From: Zeimonas sp964481165
Lineage (GTDB): Bacteria; Pseudomonadota; Gammaproteobacteria; Burkholderiales; Burkholderiaceae_E
Assembly: GCA_964481165.1 (NCBI GenBank)
Contig: CAYZYC010000038.1
Span: 1-20,527, forward strand
Direction of reading: 5' to 3'
Length of the DNA stretch: 20,527 nucleotides
The notes beneath the pieces were generated by a model, which was given only the letters and a program-made list of their open reading frames with translations, was not told where the DNA came from and made no database searches. A program made the position numbers and the translations under genes. Positions 18,299-20,527 of this stretch are shown here, piece after piece. Each line of letters begins with the position of its first letter. Position 1 is the first letter of the stretch.

Positions 18299-19135
18299 CT
18301 ACGGCTCCCCTTGGCGCACGGCATCGTTGGACGAGATCACGGCATCGAGCACGGTCGCATCCACGCCGATCTGCCGGCAGTAGTGCGCGAGCGCCGCAAT
18401 GTCCTTCGGCAGGCACCTGCCTCCGAACCCTCGCTCGTCGCGAAACGCCGCGGTGTGCATCGGCCCGACCCTCGGATCGTCGAGCCACCCTTCGCGAACG
18501 ACGTGGTAGTTCGCACCGGCCGCCTCGCAGATGTCGCGCAGCGTGTTGGCGAAAGTCACCTTCAGCGCGAAGAAGCTGTTCTCCGCGTACTTCACCGTCT
18601 CGGCCTCGAGCGCCGTCATGAATCGGAAGCGCGTACAGGGACCCAGGCGCGGCAGGAAGAGGTCCGCCACAGCGCTGCAATCGACCGCCAGGCCGCCGAG
18701 GATCATCCACCCGTGGCCGACCGGGTCGGTCGGCTGTGGGTACTGCGCGGGCGTCCAGTAGCGCGACTCGCCCATGTACTCGGGCGAGAACACGACGCGC
18801 TTTCCGGTCTCGCTGCGCAGCCGGTCGCAGGTGCCCGGGGTCACGGTCGACTTCACGAGCACCAACTCCGCATCGATCTCACGCACTGCCGCCTCCACGT
18901 AGGAGACGTCACAGGCGCCGTCGGCGCGCATCGGCGAAGGCACGCACACGATCGCCAGCCGGGCGCCGGCGGCATGCGCGTAGCTCGACATCCCGCGCGG
19001 CGGGTCGACGATCAGTGCATCGGGGAAGATGCGCGCCATCCCGCGCCCGACGACGCCGGCCCCCAGGATCGCGACGCGCGCGGGCGCGCCCTCTACACTC
19101 GGCGTGGCCACCGCATGCAACATCGATGCGGTCAC
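18299..19135 (-). CDS. Short UDP-glucose/GDP-mannose dehydrogenase-like protein
   Basis: 278 aa from the GTG at 19135 (GTGA overlap); an ATG at 19123 is the alternative. Family enzymes oxidise C6 of a nucleotide sugar to a uronic acid with NAD. Visible: VAILGAGVVGRGMA (NAD loop, residues 21-34), VCVPSP (63-68), VKSTVTPGT (94-102), FSPEYMGESRY (116-126), VKYAENSFFALKVTFANTLR with K192, and the catalytic loop GFGGRCLPKD with C241. It ends about 35 residues after that cysteine, so the C-terminal UDP-binding domain of 380-450-aa family members is missing. Placed among lysis genes. Confidence 0.85.
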   Translation of the reverse strand: MTASMLHAVATPSVEGAPARVAILGAGVVGRGMARIFPDALIVDPPRGMSSYAHAAGARLAIVCVPSPMRADGACDVSYVEAAVREIDAELVLVKSTVTPGTCDRLRSETGKRVVFSPEYMGESRYWTPAQYPQPTDPVGHGWMILGGLAVDCSAVADLFLPRLGPCTRFRFMTALEAETVKYAENSFFALKVTFANTLRDICEAAGANYHVVREGWLDDPRVGPMHTAAFRDERGFGGRCLPKDIAALAHYCRQIGVDATVLDAVISSNDAVRQGEP

Positions 19136-20235
19136 GGCTGCTGTCCCGTCGTCAGCACTTGGGTGCGCGGTGCCGAGAATTTCAGGCCCAGCCAATACCC
19201 GATCACGCCGCCCAGGATGCCGGTGACAACGCTCGAGGCGATCGCTGCGCGCAGCTCGCCAGAGAACGCCGTGTCGGAGCCGGTGAGCACGATCCAGACC
19301 GTGCCGTACAGCAGTGGCAGCAGCGCGATCGTGATCCAGAAGGCGGGAATGTGGCGCACGTCCTCGCCCTTCATCGCGGTGCTGTAGGCCCGGGCGCCCT
19401 CGATCCCGCCGCCGCCGGCTTCGGTGATCTCGAACCAGCCTTCGGCCTCGAGGCGCTGCGCGACCTGCGCGCGGACCTCCGGCGACGAGCGCACCGCTTC
19501 GACAGCGGCCTGAGCGTTCGGCGCACCGGTCGCCGCCTGCACGCTGTTGATGAGGATCTCGGCCGCTTTCGCGTTGCGCTCGGTGACGCGGCCTTCGCTG
19601 CCGAACGATCGGATCAGGCCGGGGATCTCGCGCACGAGCGCGGCAACGGCAGCGGCGGTAAACGGTTCCATCGGTTGAGCCTCCACGGGGACGGAGAGAG
19701 GGGAGTCGGCGATCTGCTGCGGGGTCGGGGTTTCGGCGACGAGCTCGGGCGCCGCCTCAGCCGGCGCCGGCACGAACGACCCGCCGGCCGCGACGTAGGT
19801 GTCGAGCACGCGCTGCATGCTCTCGGTGCGCTGGCCGTAGGGCGAGCCCGGGAGCGACGCCCACTCGAGCCGGCACTTCGCGATCGCCTGCTCGATGCGC
19901 CCGGCGAGGACGTCATCGAGCGCCTTGCGGCGGATGAGCAGGCCGACGGCGCCACGGTCCTGCGATGCGGGCGAGAAGTCGGGCAAGCCGTACTTCGCGC
20001 GCATCTCGTCCCAGGTGCCGGCGATGACCTGGTACGCGCCGGCGGCCGTCGACCAGACCTTGTAACGCTCGATCCAGACGCGCTGGCGCGGGTGGTCGGT
20101 GAAGTCGTCGAACAGCCCGCCGCCGACGATTCGTCGATAGCCGTCGTCGTCGAACGTGCCCTCGCCCAGGCGAATCGCGCGCAGGAACGCGCGCACGTTC
20201 GGCGAGCGCAGCGCCTCATCCAGACGCGCAGTCAC
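19132..20235 (-). CDS. Lambda R-type endolysin (GH104-like) with C-terminal membrane domain
   Basis: 367 aa from a GTG (GTGA overlap). Residues 1-155 match the lambda R transglycosylase: AFLRAIRLGEGT with catalytic-position E25, GYRRIVGGGLFDDFTDHPR (32-50), STAAGAYQVIAGTWDEM (62-78), DFSPASQD (86-93), and CRLEWASLPGSPYGQ (121-135). It would cleave peptidoglycan glycan strands. Residues 156-190 are a Pro/Ala/Glu linker, and 191-290 are helical (EIPGLIRSFGSEGRVTERNA). Two membrane spans follow at about 298-317 and 329-350 (AFWITIALLPLLYGTVWIVL; SSVVTGILGGVIGYWLGL). Lambda R itself is 158 aa and soluble. Confidence 0.87.
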   Translation of the reverse strand: MTARLDEALRSPNVRAFLRAIRLGEGTFDDDGYRRIVGGGLFDDFTDHPRQRVWIERYKVWSTAAGAYQVIAGTWDEMRAKYGLPDFSPASQDRGAVGLLIRRKALDDVLAGRIEQAIAKCRLEWASLPGSPYGQRTESMQRVLDTYVAAGGSFVPAPAEAAPELVAETPTPQQIADSPLSVPVEAQPMEPFTAAAVAALVREIPGLIRSFGSEGRVTERNAKAAEILINSVQAATGAPNAQAAVEAVRSSPEVRAQVAQRLEAEGWFEITEAGGGGIEGARAYSTAMKGEDVRHIPAFWITIALLPLLYGTVWIVLTGSDTAFSGELRAAIASSVVTGILGGVIGYWLGLKFSAPRTQVLTTGQQP

Positions 20236-20507
20236 TTCGCGATCCACCCGAGCGCGTAGAGCGCCACCACGATGCCGAGCAGGCCGCCCAGGAGCCCGAC
20301 GCCCCACGCGATCACGCGACCGATCGTCTTCGCACCCGCGACCATCTCGCGGATCTCGCGCGTGTCGCGGCACAGCTCGCTCGTGAGCCGGTTGCCCTGA
20401 CGCACGTCGGCCTCGATCTTCGTGACCGTCTGCGAGATCGCGCCAACATCTTCCTCGAGCCGCGCGATGCGACGCTCGTGCGCGTGGAGAATCACCTTTT
20501 CGATCAT
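20232..20507 (-). CDS. XhlA-like coiled-coil membrane protein, holin-associated
   Basis: 91 aa. Residues 1-55 form a coiled coil (HERRIARLEEDVGAISQTVT, then IEADVRQGNRLTSEL), and residues 62-88 are one membrane span (GRVIAWGVGLLGGLLGIVVA). This order (N-terminal coiled coil, C-terminal anchor) is that of XhlA-type haemolysin proteins that work with holins and endolysins. The stop overlaps the endolysin GTG (GTGA), which ties it to lysis. A stop codon of an unseen upstream gene (20512-20514) lies 4 bases ahead of the ATG. Direct holin activity is not shown. Confidence 0.72.
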   Translation of the reverse strand: MIEKVILHAHERRIARLEEDVGAISQTVTKIEADVRQGNRLTSELCRDTREIREMVAGAKTIGRVIAWGVGLLGGLLGIVVALYALGWIAK

Positions 20508-20527
20508 TGGTTCACAGCCGACTAGCA

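Noticed and set aside
20512..20527. End of another late gene at the right edge
   Set aside because: A TGA at 20512-20514 on the minus strand could end a gene, but only a few codons are visible, so no product can be supported.

Overview
The window is a slice of a temperate, lambdoid-type double-stranded DNA phage genome. Base composition is very GC-rich, roughly two thirds G+C by eye. The gene families (YdaS-type Cro, DUF1376 replication protein, YqaJ exonuclease with RecT, DUF7694, HNH next to the terminase) fit a phage of a high-GC proteobacterium, most likely a betaproteobacterium. That host assignment is inference. I saw no rRNA, tRNA, CRISPR array or insertion sequence.

Layout. (1) 1-1343, minus strand: start of the late/packaging region, with an HNH endonuclease, terminase small subunit and the N-terminus of the terminase large subunit, preceded by two tandem terminator-like hairpins. 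(2) 1344-7634, minus: a tightly coupled early operon in which almost every gene overlaps the next by 1-10 nt. It holds a CII-like regulator, a small basic protein, a C5 cytosine methyltransferase, a membrane protein, a Dam-type adenine methyltransferase, a double winged-helix protein, a DUF1376 'O-like' protein with a repeat cluster inside its gene, a 'P-like' helicase-loader candidate, zinc proteins, RusA and a putative late regulator. (3) 7635-8650: the immunity region, with Cro (minus) and repressor (plus) divergent around three copies of an ACAGCAwTGCTGT-type operator. (4) 8647-9585, plus: two genes behind the repressor, the second exported (a lysogenic-conversion candidate), ending in a strong terminator. 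(5) 9696-17908, plus: a second early operon from a TTGACT-N17-TGTAAT promoter carrying two more operators. It encodes small proteins, YqaJ exonuclease, RecT, an HNH protein, a J-domain protein, a DUF4406-DUF550 fusion, a small basic protein and a large serine integrase. (6) 17995-20507, minus: end of the late operon, with an XhlA-like membrane protein, a lambda-R-type endolysin fused to a C-terminal membrane domain, a short UDP-glucose-dehydrogenase-like enzyme and a lipoprotein.

How it works together. The Cro/repressor pair would switch both early operons through the shared operators. The leftward operon would replicate and modify the DNA and then hand over to late transcription, probably by antitermination through the hairpins at 1203-1306. 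The rightward operon recombines and integrates. Late genes run off the left edge and re-enter from the right, so this is the circular or virion gene order, not that of an integrated prophage. The attachment site is therefore expected between the integrase and the convergent late operon, near 17909-17994.

The most unusual items are the iteron-like cluster inside the O-like gene, the endolysin-membrane fusion, the truncated sugar-nucleotide dehydrogenase in the lysis region, the DUF4406-DUF550 fusion, the integrase without zinc-ribbon cysteines and the repressor without a LexA-type cleavage domain.
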